From positions 1-36,513 of the forward strand of contig DWZA01000033.1 of the NCBI GenBank assembly GCA_019118365.1: a stretch of DNA of 36,513 bases, read 5' to 3'. This document shows, piece after piece, positions 7,936 to 16,722 of the stretch. A model generated the notes under the pieces. That model was given only the letters and a program-made list of their open reading frames with translations, had not been told where the DNA came from and did no database searches. Position 1 is the stretch's first letter. Each line of letters starts with the position of its first letter. A program made the translations under genes and the position numbers. Source of the stretch: Candidatus Lachnoclostridium stercoravium (GTDB taxonomy: Bacteria; Bacillota; Clostridia; Lachnospirales; Lachnospiraceae).

Positions 7936-7964
7936 TTGACGCTTTCCGGCTCCGTTGTTATAAT
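7936..7964 (+). promoter_or_regulatory. Strong promoter for the 8072 gene
   Basis: TTGACG (7936-7941) and TATAAT (7959-7964) have a 17-base spacer. The leader of about 100 bases contains a CCAGGA/TCCTGG hairpin at about 7988-8013. The promoter probably also serves the GGDEF gene. Confidence 0.75.
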
Positions 7965-8071
7965 TTTTATATAAATCCAGCCGTTTCCAGGATGCGGACA
8001 GGCATCTTCCTGGGAGCGGCGTTTCTATACGCAAAGAGCAGATTGCAAAGATTGGAGTGTACGGAAATTAA

Positions 8072-8383
8072 ATGCAGAAGAAAAGTGAGAAAACGATAAA
8101 AAACAACGACAACCGCATGATCATGGGGCTTGTTCTCATGTGCCTGATGCTTGCCATGGGGATCTTCGTGGCCGTAGTCGCCCTGAATCAGAAAGAAAGG
8201 GAAATCACAAGGCTCGAAGAGGAGATCGGCCGGCTTGAACAGGAGATCAGCAGCATGGGAGAGGGAAGGCAGGCAGAGAGCAGCTGTCAGGAAAGCCTGT
8301 CAGCCGTTGAACAGCGGATCGCTTTTTCTGAGGGACAGTTTTCCGGCTATGATTTATATTTTATGCCCTGGAAGGGGATGTAA
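8072..8383 (+). CDS. Small membrane-anchored coiled-coil protein
   Basis: The 103-aa product has a basic N-terminus, one transmembrane helix (about residues 17-39, IMGLVLMCLMLAMGIFVAVV) and then a heptad-like coiled coil (KEREITRLEEEIGRLEQEIS). A short tail ends FSGYDLYFMPWKGM. The size and layout recall FtsL/DivIC-type septum proteins, but I see no sequence match and do not assign that role. The ribosome site for ATG 8072 is weak (GGAA at 8063-8066). It follows a strong promoter and lies 85 bases upstream of a diguanylate cyclase gene, so both may be co-transcribed. Confidence 0.65.
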   Translation: MQKKSEKTIKNNDNRMIMGLVLMCLMLAMGIFVAVVALNQKEREITRLEEEIGRLEQEISSMGEGRQAESSCQESLSAVEQRIAFSEGQFSGYDLYFMPWKGM

Positions 8384-8468
8384 AGAGGCTGGGAACGCCT
8401 GAAAGATCAGCAGCATTCTGACACCGACAGGACGCCAGTGGACGGAAATGGATTCGGGGGAAGAGCAT

Positions 8469-9734
8469 ATGGAGGAAAAACTGAGAAATATCCTGGATAA
8501 TATCCGGGTCAACGTATATGTAACGGACGTATATACACATCAGATCATCTATATGAACCAGGAGATGAAAAAGAACTGCGGCGAGGATAAGCCGGAGGGA
8601 AAGATATGCTGGAAGATTTTCCATAAAGAACAGGAGAGAATGTGCGATTACTGCAAGATCCCGCAGCTTTTGCAGCAGCAGGAGGAAGATCCGGTGATCT
8701 GCTGGAGAAGGGTCAGCGAGAAGAACGGGCGGATGTATGAGCGGTATGACAGCCTGATCCAGTGGGACGGCCGTCTGGTCCATCTGCAGCAGTGCTATGA
8801 CATTACAGAACAGGCCAGGATAGAGGAACAGGCTTCCAGGGACTGGCTCTGCTCCGTATGGAACAGAGGGACGGGGAAGCAGATGCTGGCTCAATGCCTG
8901 GAAAAGATGGAAGAAGACGGCCATACGTACACAGCAGTCCTGCTGGATGTGGACAATCTGAAGGGCGTCAACGACAGTTACGGGCACAATGAAGGAGATT
9001 TCCTTCTGAAAAATATCTGTCAGGTCCTTCAGGCTTCTATCAGAGAGAATGATTTTATGTTCCGCCTGAGCGGTGATGAATTTGTCCTTGTGCTTAGAGA
9101 TGTTGGAAAGCAGGAAGGTATCCAGCTGATGGAAACATGGAGAAAAGAAACGGAAAAGCTGCAGAGCCAGCTGGGCAAACCGTATGAATTTTCCTTTTCC
9201 TTCGGCGTTTGCCACACAAAAGAAGACCATATCCAGGACGTGGCTGCGCTGATCGCGAAAGCTGACGAACGGATGTATGAAGAAAAGCTGGAAAGAAGGA
9301 AACGTTACCTTGCGGACGAGAAATACAGTAGGCAGTTTCAGGACCTGGACAGCACGGCCCGCAGGGATTTCGAGTATCCGTCGGAGCTTCTTTACGACGC
9401 GCTGTCCGGCTGTATGGACGATACGATCTTCATCTGTAATGTAAAGACGAAGCTGTTCCGCTATCCGGCTCCCTTCGTGGAAGAATTCGGCCTTCCTGGC
9501 GAGATCATAGAAAAACCGGTCCAGTGCTGGAGAAATACCATCCATCCGGACGATTGGAACAGATTCTATATGGCGTATATGGAGATCAAAGAAAAGAGAA
9601 AAGATACCATGTCCGTAGAAATGCGGATCAGAAATAAAAGCGGAGTATACGTACCCCTGTCCGTCAGAGGGCGGATGGCCTGCGGGCAGGACGGGACGCC
9701 GGGGCTGTTTGCGGGGATCATCAAAAAATTGTGA
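8469..9734 (+). CDS. Diguanylate cyclase with PAS-GGDEF-PAS layout
   Basis: The protein has about 421 aa and no membrane segment. Residues about 1-115 resemble a PAS sensor (NILDNIRVNVYVTDVYTHQI) with Cys residues (GKICWKIFH, MCDYCKIP) of the kind seen in related cyclases. The central GGDEF domain has VLLDVDNLKGVNDSYGHNEGD and the active site RLSGDEF; SGDEF is an accepted variant. REND five residues upstream fits the inhibitory I-site (RxxD), implying product feedback by c-di-GMP. A second PAS-like domain (residues about 310-420, IHPDDWNRF) follows. I chose ATG 8469, which has GGGGGA upstream; ATG 8448 lacks a site. The signal sensed is unknown. Confidence 0.88.
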   Translation: MEEKLRNILDNIRVNVYVTDVYTHQIIYMNQEMKKNCGEDKPEGKICWKIFHKEQERMCDYCKIPQLLQQQEEDPVICWRRVSEKNGRMYERYDSLIQWDGRLVHLQQCYDITEQARIEEQASRDWLCSVWNRGTGKQMLAQCLEKMEEDGHTYTAVLLDVDNLKGVNDSYGHNEGDFLLKNICQVLQASIRENDFMFRLSGDEFVLVLRDVGKQEGIQLMETWRKETEKLQSQLGKPYEFSFSFGVCHTKEDHIQDVAALIAKADERMYEEKLERRKRYLADEKYSRQFQDLDSTARRDFEYPSELLYDALSGCMDDTIFICNVKTKLFRYPAPFVEEFGLPGEIIEKPVQCWRNTIHPDDWNRFYMAYMEIKEKRKDTMSVEMRIRNKSGVYVPLSVRGRMACGQDGTPGLFAGIIKKL

Positions 9735-9742
9735 GCAGGGAA

Positions 9743-9893
9743 AACCGTTCAGACGTGGTCTTCTTGCCAGCGCAGGGCGCTGGCAAGAAGCCGGGAAAGT
9801 TATCCCTATGCAGAAAAATAAGGGAGAAGTCGCAAAGGAAAGCCAGCTTTCCCTGCTCCTTTCCCCTATTTTTCTGCGCACGTCTGAACGGTT
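9743..9893. repeat. Large nested palindromic element with GTTCAG ends (site 5)
   Basis: AACCGTTCAGACGTG (9743-9757) and its exact inverse (9879-9893) make 15-bp terminal inverted repeats. Inside are a perfect 14-bp hairpin (9760-9773 with 9777-9790, loop AGG) and a 15-bp stem with one mismatch (9810-9824 with 9863-9877). The latter encloses GGAAAGC/GCTTTCC (9837-9843, 9846-9852). The folded RNA would be a closed multibranch structure of 151 nt. No ORF is inside. It sits after the GGDEF gene. Confidence 0.7.
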
Positions 9894-9934
9894 GGGCGTA
9901 ATAAAAGTTTTAGGGAATTGTCAGGATTTCTGTA

Positions 9935-9963
9935 TTGATGGACGGCGGCGCTTTTGATAAACT
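9935..9963 (+). promoter_or_regulatory. Possible promoter of the GH25 lysozyme gene
   Basis: TTGATG (9935-9940) and TAAACT (9958-9963) are 17 bases apart, 80 bases before the start codon. The -10 box matches at four of six positions. Confidence 0.4.
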
Positions 9964-10043
9964 GGACGGGTAGGACAAAAAGGAACGGCGGCGCGGGATC
10001 TCTGCGCTGCTGCAGACAGTGAAAGGATCAGAGATAAAAGCTT

Positions 10044-11849
10044 ATGAAATACAGAAAACGGATAATGGCGGCAGCTGCGGCGGGATTTATGGGGCTTTCT
10101 ATTATGTACGCTCCTGGGATCTCCTATGCGGCGGAAGTGTGGGAGATGGAAGACGGAGCATACCGGATGGCGGACGGGACGGCGATCACAGGAGCCATCG
10201 CCAGAGGGATCGACGTATCCCACTGGCAGCAGACGATCGACTGGGATCAGGTGGCGGCGGACGACGTGTCTTTCGTTATGCTGGGAACGAGATATCAGGG
10301 GAAGGAGGATCCCCGGTTTGATTATAATGCTACAGAGGCCCATAAGAGAGGGATCAAGCTGGGAGCCTATATCTATTCGTATGCGACTTCTGTAGAAGAG
10401 GCGGAAGCAGAGGCGGATTTTATCCTGGATCTGGTGAAGGATTACCCTATTTCATTCCCTATCGCTTTTGATGCGGAGGATGCCGGGACGTTGGGCACCC
10501 TTTCTCCGTCCCAGGTCAGCGATGTGATCAATGCGTTCTGCAAAAAGATCGAAGATGCGGGATATCACCCGATGGTATATTCCAATGAATACTGGATGAA
10601 CAATAAGATCGACCAGTCGAAGCTTGACTACGACGTATGGATCGCCCGTTACAACGTCATGCATACATATCGGGATCCGGCCATGTGGCAGGCTACCAGC
10701 ACAGGCTCTGTCAACGGGATCTCTGGCAACGTGGATATTGACTTTTTGTATAAGGACTTTTCCCAGGTGATCCCTGCCGATACATGGAGGACCATAGGAG
10801 AAAAGACTTACTATTATAAAGATTATACCATGCAGAAGTCTACGTGGATCGACGACGGGGACGGCTGGTATTACATGGACAGCGAAGGAAGCCCGTCAAA
10901 AGGCTGGCTGGCTATTTCCGGGGAAGATTACTATCTGGATGACGAGACAGGAAAGATGGTGACCGGCTGGAAAGAGCTGAACGGAGATCATTACTATTTT
11001 AAGGATTCCGGAGCAATGGCTACGGGCTGGCGAGATATTGACGGAGCCTGGTATTATATGGACGATGAAGGAAAGAGACAGACTGGCTGGCAGGAGATCG
11101 GCGGAGAAGATTACTATCTGGAGCATGACGGAAAGATGGTAACTGGCTGGGAGCTGCTGGACGGGGACTACTACTACTTTGATCCGTCCGGAGCCATGGC
11201 TGCAGGCTGGCAGAAGATCAGCGACGTCTGGTATTATCTGGGCAGCGATGGAAAGATGGACACCGGCTGGCAGGAGATCGAGGGAGAGCGCTATTATCTG
11301 GAAGGCTCCGGAGCTATGGTGACCGGCTGGCAGACCATCGACGGCAACCGGTATTTCTTCAACCAGTCCGGCGAGATGAAGACTGGCTGGCAGAATATTG
11401 ACGGAGCCTGGTATTACATGAACCAGAACGGCCATATGCAGACCGGCTGGGAAGAGATCGGCGGAACCTGGTATTATATGGATGAAAATGGCCGAATGAT
11501 GACCGGCTGGCAGGAGATCGGCGGAGTCTGGTACTATCTGGATGGAAGCGGAGCTATGGCGACCGGCTGGCAGGAGATCGGCGGCGCGCTGTATTATCTG
11601 GACGAGAGCGGAGCTATGGCTGCGGACCGTGAGCTTGAATATAATGGCGAGCGGTATTATGCCGGAGCGAACGGAGCCTGCACGAAGGTTATGGAAGAAG
11701 GACAGGAAGGCCAGCAGGGTATGGAAGGACAGGGCCAGGAAAGCCTGGAAGCAGCAGACAATACAGAGACAGTTCCGCCAGCAGGCCAGACCGGGGAACA
11801 GGATCCCTCCCAGTCCGGCCAGGCTGCAGGACCTGGAGCAGGATTATAA
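10044..11849 (+). CDS. Secreted GH25 lysozyme with C-terminal cell-wall-binding repeats
   Basis: The 601-aa protein has a signal peptide (cleavage near SYA/AEV, residue 29). Its GH25 muramidase domain (about 53-245) carries the motifs GIDVSHWQ (Asp57) and FDAEDAG (Asp143, Glu145), the acidic residues used to cleave the MurNAc-GlcNAc bond. It is followed by about 14 choline-binding-type repeats of 20 residues, most of the form GWQEIGGxWYYLDxSGxMxT. The last unit (DRELEYNGERYYAGANGACT) is degenerate. A Gln/Gly/Glu-rich tail ends the protein. Whether the repeats bind choline or another wall glycan is unknown. It is likely a cell-wall remodelling or lytic enzyme at the cell surface. Confidence 0.92.
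   Translation: MKYRKRIMAAAAAGFMGLSIMYAPGISYAAEVWEMEDGAYRMADGTAITGAIARGIDVSHWQQTIDWDQVAADDVSFVMLGTRYQGKEDPRFDYNATEAHKRGIKLGAYIYSYATSVEEAEAEADFILDLVKDYPISFPIAFDAEDAGTLGTLSPSQVSDVINAFCKKIEDAGYHPMVYSNEYWMNNKIDQSKLDYDVWIARYNVMHTYRDPAMWQATSTGSVNGISGNVDIDFLYKDFSQVIPADTWRTIGEKTYYYKDYTMQKSTWIDDGDGWYYMDSEGSPSKGWLAISGEDYYLDDETGKMVTGWKELNGDHYYFKDSGAMATGWRDIDGAWYYMDDEGKRQTGWQEIGGEDYYLEHDGKMVTGWELLDGDYYYFDPSGAMAAGWQKISDVWYYLGSDGKMDTGWQEIEGERYYLEGSGAMVTGWQTIDGNRYFFNQSGEMKTGWQNIDGAWYYMNQNGHMQTGWEEIGGTWYYMDENGRMMTGWQEIGGVWYYLDGSGAMATGWQEIGGALYYLDESGAMAADRELEYNGERYYAGANGACTKVMEEGQEGQQGMEGQGQESLEAADNTETVPPAGQTGEQDPSQSGQAAGPGAGL
10860..11635 (+). repeat. 60-bp tandem repeat coding for the lysozyme wall-binding units
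   Basis: The sequence has a clear 60-base period, with GGCTGG near the same phase of nearly every unit. Each unit encodes one 20-residue repeat; one unit is 63 bases. Adjacent units such as those around 11260, 11500 and 11560 are very similar, so copy number could change by recombination. Confidence 0.85.
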
Positions 11850-11878
11850 GATAAGACAAGTTTCGTTAAATATAAGTT

Positions 11879-11929
11879 AAAAAATCCCTTTCGAAGACGG
11901 ATGTTTGAAGTTTTCGAGGGGATTTTTTT
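11879..11929 (+). terminator. Intrinsic terminator after the lysozyme gene
   Basis: AAAAATCCC with a following TTCGA pairs with TTCGAGGGGATTTTTTT across a short loop, ending in seven T. It lies 30 bases after the lysozyme stop. Confidence 0.75.
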
Positions 11930-12045
11930 GTGATTTCAGAGAAAATTTTTGGAAGAGACTCTAAAATTGTGTGTAAATTACCGTGGCTTTGTCAATTTGA
12001 CGGGAAAGTATTTCCGTGGAGAGAAAAATCTATCCAACATGAACA

Positions 12046-12074
12046 TTGACATTAATTTAACGATTCTATATACT
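12046..12074 (+). promoter_or_regulatory. Promoter of xfp
   Basis: TTGACA (12046-12051) and TATACT (12069-12074) have a 17-base spacer. The predicted leader is about 55 bases. A consensus -35 box fits a highly expressed gene. Confidence 0.75.
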
Positions 12075-12134
12075 GATATCGTCAATAAAATAACAATTAT
12101 AGCAAGACAAGGATTATCACTAAGGAGGACTTGA

Positions 12135-14522
12135 ATGAACAGCACAAACATTTGTGAAGAAAAGCAGCCGCTTACAGATGCCTATCTTGAAAAGATGAAC
12201 AGGTATTGGAACGCGGCAAACTACCTCGCAGCAGGCCAGCTTTATCTGCTGGACAACCCGCTTTTAAAGCAGCCCCTTACAATGGATAACGTAAAGAAGA
12301 AAATTGTAGGGCATTGGGGAACTGTACCGGGACAGAACTTTGTTTATACGCATTTAAACCGCGCTATCAAGAAATATGATCTGGATATGATCCTGATCTC
12401 CGGCCCAGGACACGGCGGAAACTTCTTCGTTGCAAACGCTTACCTTGAGGGTACATACAGCGAAGTATATCCAAACATCAGCCGCGATGAAGAAGGTATG
12501 AAGAAACTGTTTAAGCAGTTCTCATTCCCAGGCGGAATCTCCAGCCACGTGGCTCCTGAAACACCAGGTTCTATCAACGAAGGCGGCGAGCTTGGATACT
12601 CCATCGCTCATTCCTTTGGCGCCGTTTTAGATAATCCTGACTTGATCGCAGCCTGCGTTGTAGGCGACGGCGAAGCAGAAACAGGCCCGTTAGCTACATC
12701 CTGGCAGAGCAATAAATTCTTAAATCCGGCAAACGACGGTGCGGTTCTTCCGATCTTACACCTGAACGGATATAAGATCAGCAACCCGACGATCTTTGCA
12801 CGTATGTCCCATGAGGAGATCGAGAGCTTCTTTAAGGGCTGCGGCTGGAAGCCTTATTTTGTAGAAGGCGACGAGCCAATGGCTATGCACAGAAAGATGG
12901 CAGAGACTCTGGACGTTGTTATCGAAGAGATCAAAGAGATCCAGAGAAAGGCAAGAGAAGAAGGCTGCAAAGAGCGTCCAGTATGGCCGATGATCGTTCT
13001 TCGCACACCAAAGGGCTGGACTGGTCCAAAGGTAGTTGACGGAAAGCAGATCGAAGGTTCCTTCCGCGCTCATCAGGTGCCGATCACCATGGAAGAGCCA
13101 GGACATCTGGAGCTCCTGAAGAACTGGCTGGAAAGCTACCATCCGGAAGAGCTGTTTGATGAGAACGGCCGTCTGATCCCAGAGCTGGAAGCATTAACTC
13201 CAACCGGCGATCACAGGATCGCAGCAAATCCACATGCAAACGGCGGACTTCTCCTGCGCGACCTGCGCCTTCCGGACTTCCGTCAGTATGCGGTCAACGT
13301 TCCGAAGCCAGGCAGCGTAGAGGCTCAGGATATGATCGAACTGGGCGGATTTGTACGCGACATCTTCAAATTAAACGAAGAAAGCAAGAACTTCCGTATC
13401 TTCGGACCGGACGAGACGATGTCCAACCGTCTTGGAAAGGTATTTGAAGCTACAAACCGTGACTGGAACGAAGACATTTATGAGTCTGACGAGTTCCTTG
13501 CAAACGACGGACGCGTTATGGACAGTATGCTGAGCGAGCATATGTGCGAAGGCTGGCTGGAAGGCTACCTGCTTACAGGACGTCACGGATTCTTCGCAAG
13601 CTATGAGGCATTTATCCGTATCGTAGATTCTATGGCAGCTCAGCACGCAAAATGGCTGAAGGTTTGCAACCAGCTTCCGTGGAGACATAAGATCGCTTCC
13701 CTGAACCTGATCCTGTCCTCCAACGTATGGCAGCAGGACCACAACGGATTTACGCATCAGGACCCAGGCTTCCTGGATCATATCGCAAATAAGAAAGCAG
13801 ACGTTGTCCGCATGTATCTGCCGCCGGATGCAAACTGCTTATTATCCTGCTTCGATCACTGCATCCGCAGCAAGAACTATGTAAATGTTCTTGTTACAAG
13901 CAAGCATCCGCGTCAGCAGTGGCTGACTATGGAGCAGGCGGTTAAGCACTGCACCCAGGGTGTAGGTATCTGGGAGTGGGCAAGCAACGACCAGGGCCAG
14001 GAGCCGGATGTGGTTATGGCATGCTGCGGCGATACGCCAACTCTTGAGACACTGGCAGCAGTTACCATCCTTCGCGAGGCAATGCCGGAGATCAAGATTC
14101 GCGTGATCAACGTAGTCGACCTGATGAAGCTGGAGTCCCATACAAAGCATCCGCACGGATTAACCGATGAGGAATACGATGCTCTGTTTACAAAGGACAA
14201 ACCGATCATCTTCGCATTCCATGGATATCCAACGCTGATCCACGAGCTGACCTACCAGAGAGCGAACAGAAACCTGTCTGTTCACGGATATCTGGAGGAA
14301 GGTACGATCACAACTCCATTCGATATGCGTGTTCAGAATGAGATCGACCGTTTCCACCTGGTAAAGGATGTTCTGATCCATCTTCCTCAGCTTGGAAACC
14401 GCGGCGCTTACCTGATCCAGAAGATGAACGACAAGCTGGTTGAGCATAAGCAGTACATCAGCGAAGTTGGTCTGGATCTTCCGGAGATCCGCGACTGGCA
14501 GTGGAAGCTTCCAGAAGAATAA
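12135..14522 (+). CDS. xfp: Xylulose-5-phosphate/fructose-6-phosphate phosphoketolase
   Basis: The 795-aa protein is full length for the family. It is a thiamine-diphosphate enzyme splitting xylulose 5-phosphate (and often fructose 6-phosphate) with phosphate into acetyl phosphate plus glyceraldehyde 3-phosphate or erythrose 4-phosphate. Recognisable motifs include [57 protein letters not shown] and the ThDP/Mg motif [14 protein letters not shown] (residues 177-190). A perfect AAGGAGG lies 6 bases before ATG 12135. Its codon choice (many AAG, GTT and CGT/CGC codons) differs from its neighbours and suggests high expression. It stands alone, between its promoter and the terminator at 14644. Dual substrate use is inferred from the family. 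Confidence 0.95.
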   Translation: MNSTNICEEKQPLTDAYLEKMNRYWNAANYLAAGQLYLLDNPLLKQPLTMDNVKKKIVGHWGTVPGQNFVYTHLNRAIKKYDLDMILISGPGHGGNFFVANAYLEGTYSEVYPNISRDEEGMKKLFKQFSFPGGISSHVAPETPGSINEGGELGYSIAHSFGAVLDNPDLIAACVVGDGEAETGPLATSWQSNKFLNPANDGAVLPILHLNGYKISNPTIFARMSHEEIESFFKGCGWKPYFVEGDEPMAMHRKMAETLDVVIEEIKEIQRKAREEGCKERPVWPMIVLRTPKGWTGPKVVDGKQIEGSFRAHQVPITMEEPGHLELLKNWLESYHPEELFDENGRLIPELEALTPTGDHRIAANPHANGGLLLRDLRLPDFRQYAVNVPKPGSVEAQDMIELGGFVRDIFKLNEESKNFRIFGPDETMSNRLGKVFEATNRDWNEDIYESDEFLANDGRVMDSMLSEHMCEGWLEGYLLTGRHGFFASYEAFIRIVDSMAAQHAKWLKVCNQLPWRHKIASLNLILSSNVWQQDHNGFTHQDPGFLDHIANKKADVVRMYLPPDANCLLSCFDHCIRSKNYVNVLVTSKHPRQQWLTMEQAVKHCTQGVGIWEWASNDQGQEPDVVMACCGDTPTLETLAAVTILREAMPEIKIRVINVVDLMKLESHTKHPHGLTDEEYDALFTKDKPIIFAFHGYPTLIHELTYQRANRNLSVHGYLEEGTITTPFDMRVQNEIDRFHLVKDVLIHLPQLGNRGAYLIQKMNDKLVEHKQYISEVGLDLPEIRDWQWKLPEE

Positions 14523-14535
14523 TAATAGATAATAA

Positions 14536-14627
14536 CCGTTCAGAACGGCGGGAAAGCAGGGACAAAACCAGGCGTTAAGCTTGCTTATAAGCATGGGTTT
14601 GTCCCTGCTTTCACATCGGATGAACGG
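14536..14627. repeat. Palindromic GTTCAG element with long stem after xfp (site 6)
   Basis: CCGTTCA (14536-14542) and TGAACGG (14621-14627) form the outer arms. Inside, GAAAGCAGGGACAAA (14552-14566) pairs perfectly with TTTGTCCCTGCTTTC (14598-14612). It begins 13 bases after the xfp stop. The architecture, outer GTTCA arms around a strong hairpin, matches the element at 9743. Confidence 0.7.
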
Positions 14628-14643
14628 CGGGAGATCTGATATG

Positions 14644-14700
14644 GAATCCAGCAAGACGTGCTGACAGCGGGTTTTGCTGGATTCTTGTTTTATTACTTTT
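14644..14700 (+). terminator. Intrinsic terminator of xfp
   Basis: GAATCCAGCAA (14644-14654) pairs perfectly with TTGCTGGATTC (14674-14684) and is followed by TTGTTTTATTACTTTT. Confidence 0.8.
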
Positions 14701-14715
14701 AACTTTTAAAAGCTA

Positions 14716-14744
14716 TTGACTGGAAATTATTTCAAGGGTATAAT
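14716..14744 (+). promoter_or_regulatory. Strong promoter of the nik-lar leader
   Basis: TTGACT (14716-14721) and TATAAT (14739-14744) are spaced by 17 bases. No second promoter of comparable quality is visible before the nikA-like gene at 15018, so this is the likely start of the whole nik-lar transcript. Confidence 0.75.
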
Positions 14745-14750
14745 AAAAAA

Positions 14751-14920
14751 GTTTTCAGCAGAAGCTGAAGAAAGGTTCAGAAGAACCTGGGCTAGGAGCT
14801 ACAGAGACTTATTTAAATCGTTCAGGACGGCATACCTTCTTGAACGGTTATAAATTATAAGGGAACGCCAGAAGGCGGCAGGCAGTCCAGCAGGACAGCC
14901 GCCATTGGCGTTCCTTTTTT
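14751..14920 (+). ncRNA. Structured leader or small RNA ending in an intrinsic terminator, before the nik-lar operon
   Basis: From the predicted start the RNA can form TTCAGC-AGAA-GCTGAA (14753-14768) and AGGTTC-AGAA-GAACCT (about 14774-14789). A GTTCAG-element hairpin follows with CGTTCA (14819-14824) and TGAACG (14841-14846). Then comes a compound stem: GGAACGCCA (14862-14870) with TGGCGTTCC (14906-14914), enclosing GGCGGC/GCCGCC and GTCC/GGAC, ending in TTTTTT (14915-14920). The terminator lies about 100 bases before the nikA-like start, so it must be read through for operon expression. It does not match any riboswitch consensus I can recall, including NiCo. Confidence 0.55.
14819..14846. 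repeat. Palindromic GTTCAG element inside the nik-lar leader (site 7)
   Basis: CGTTCA (14819-14824) and TGAACG (14841-14846) are inverted arms around a 16-base core (GGACGGCATACCTTCT). Wider flanks (AAATCGTTCAGGACGG and TTGAACGGTTATAA) match the arm motifs of the dispersed family. Confidence 0.6.
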
Positions 14921-15017
14921 CGCAGTAACCGGCAAAGACGCGCCAAAGACGCGCCTTGCCGGATCAGCCGTTTCACATGGACGGCGGCAACATGATGAAG
15001 ACAGATCGAGGGAAGTA

Positions 15018-16670
15018 ATGAAGAAGATAAAATGGAAAACAGGGAGAGCGGCGGCAGCCGCGATGATTCTTTTTGCTGTGGCAGGCATGACGGCCTGCGG
15101 ACAGGGAAGCCAGGAGGAAAGCAGGCCGGCAGCCGGACAGACGGAAAGACCGGAAAAGAAAAATTCCGTGACTGTGGTAATGGGACCGACCTCAGAGCCG
15201 GCGGCCGGATTTGACCCGGCTTATGGCTGGGGAGCCGGAGAGCACGTTCATGAACCGCTGATCCAGAGCACGCTGACTGTGACGGAGCCGGATCTGACGA
15301 TCGGATACGATCTGGCGACGGATGTGGAGGTCAGCGGCGACGGTATGGTCTGGACGGTAACGATCCGGGACGACGTGTATTTTACAGACGGAGAACAGCT
15401 GACAGCAGAGGATGTGGCTTTTACTTACAATACCTTAAAAAATACCAGTTCAGTCAACGATTTTACCATGCTGAAAGAGGCGAAAGCTCTGGATGATGTG
15501 ACAGTGGAATTTCACATGGAGCGCCCTTATTCCATATGGCCGTACACTATGGCAGTTACCGGGATCGTTCCGGAGCATGCCTATGGAAACGATTACGGCT
15601 CTCATCCTATCGGATCCGGCCGGTATATGCTGGAGCAGTGGGATAAGGGGCAGCAGGTGATCCTTAAGGCCAACCCGGATTACTACGGCGAGGCTCCCAA
15701 TATGGAAGAAGTGATCATTTTATTTATGGAAGAGGACGCGGCTTATGCGGCGGTACAGGCCGGTCAGGCGGACGTGGCTTATACGGCGGCTACTTATGCG
15801 GGGCAGACAGTGTCCGGGTATGAGCTGGCGGCGTTCCCTACAGTAGATAACCGGGGATTTAACCTCCCTGCGATCCCGGCAGGGGAGACAGGAGAAGACG
15901 GGATCCCTTTGGGCAACGACTTTACCTGTGACGTCAATGTGAGGCGGGCGATCAACCTGGCCATTGACCGGGAAGAGATGATCGAAAACGTATTAAACGG
16001 ATACGGCACTCCGGCTTACAGTGTTTGCGACAAGATGCCCTGGTATAATCCTGCGGCGGAGATCTCCTGCGACCGGGAAGAAGCCGCCAGGCTGCTAAAC
16101 GAGGCCGGATGGACGGTGGGAGAAGATGGGATTCGGGAAAAAAACGGGGTAAAGGCAGGTTTTAAGCTGCTTTACCCTGCTGGAGATTCAGTCCGTCAGG
16201 CGCTGTCTGCCGATACGGCAAACCAGCTGAGAGAAGTGGGAATCCAGGTGGATATCCAGGGAACAGACTGGGATACCGCTTATGATATGGCGCAGTCGGA
16301 ACCTTTGATGTGGGGCTGGGGCGCTCATACGCCTATGGAACTTTACAATATTTACCATTCTTCCGGAAACGGCGGATACGCCAGATATTCTCCTTACCGC
16401 AATGAAACGGTGGACAGCTATATGGATCAGGCCCTGGCGTGTACGGATCTGGAGGAATCTTATGAACTGTGGAAAAAAGCGCAGTGGGACGGAAAAACCG
16501 GCATCATCCAGGAAGGAGATATCCCCTGGATCTGGCTGGTAAACGCAGACCATTTATACTGGGTCAGAGACGGGCTTACGGTCGCTGAACAGAAGATCCA
16601 TCCTCACGGCCACGGCTGGTCGATCGTAAACAACGTGGATCAGTGGAGCTGGTCAGAGACTGCACAGTAA
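15018..16670 (+). CDS. ABC importer substrate-binding lipoprotein, nickel/peptide (SBP_bac_5) family
   Basis: The 550-aa protein has a signal peptide and lipobox (VAGMTAC, Cys27). The mature part is a family-5 solute-binding protein: GPTSEPAAGFDPAYGWG, VWTVTIRDDVYFTDGEQLTAEDVAFTYN and PIGSGRYMLEQWDKGQQVILKANPDYYGE are typical. The C-terminal segment IHPHGHGWSIVNN carries closely spaced His residues that could touch a metal. The family covers oligopeptides, opines and nickel chelates. Nickel is favoured because the same operon ends with larB-larC-larE. GAGGG just before ATG 15018 supports the start. It is NikA-like by role, but the sequence alone does not prove the ligand. Confidence 0.88.
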   Translation: MKKIKWKTGRAAAAAMILFAVAGMTACGQGSQEESRPAAGQTERPEKKNSVTVVMGPTSEPAAGFDPAYGWGAGEHVHEPLIQSTLTVTEPDLTIGYDLATDVEVSGDGMVWTVTIRDDVYFTDGEQLTAEDVAFTYNTLKNTSSVNDFTMLKEAKALDDVTVEFHMERPYSIWPYTMAVTGIVPEHAYGNDYGSHPIGSGRYMLEQWDKGQQVILKANPDYYGEAPNMEEVIILFMEEDAAYAAVQAGQADVAYTAATYAGQTVSGYELAAFPTVDNRGFNLPAIPAGETGEDGIPLGNDFTCDVNVRRAINLAIDREEMIENVLNGYGTPAYSVCDKMPWYNPAAEISCDREEAARLLNEAGWTVGEDGIREKNGVKAGFKLLYPAGDSVRQALSADTANQLREVGIQVDIQGTDWDTAYDMAQSEPLMWGWGAHTPMELYNIYHSSGNGGYARYSPYRNETVDSYMDQALACTDLEESYELWKKAQWDGKTGIIQEGDIPWIWLVNADHLYWVRDGLTVAEQKIHPHGHGWSIVNNVDQWSWSETAQ

Positions 16671-16722
16671 ACGAACATGCCGCTTGCAGCGGCATCACCA
16701 TATAGGAAAGGAAGCTGAAAGT

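Noticed and set aside
9771..9795. The 14-bp hairpin as a simple GGDEF-gene terminator
   Set aside because: No T-tract follows; it is enclosed by the terminal inverted repeats of a larger palindromic element.
8361..9881. 506-codon minus-strand frame opposite the GGDEF gene
   Set aside because: It lacks recognisable domains, while the plus strand carries intact PAS and GGDEF motifs; long antisense frames are common opposite genes with this codon bias.
11949..12134. A 61-codon frame directly upstream of xfp
   Set aside because: It lacks a ribosome site and spans the xfp promoter (TTGACA/TATACT) and leader; its composition is that of AT-rich regulatory DNA.
14862..14920. NiCo riboswitch
   Set aside because: CAGGACAGCC gives only a short resemblance; the four-helix arrangement and repeated conserved loops of NiCo RNAs as I recall them are not seen. 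Left as an unclassified leader.
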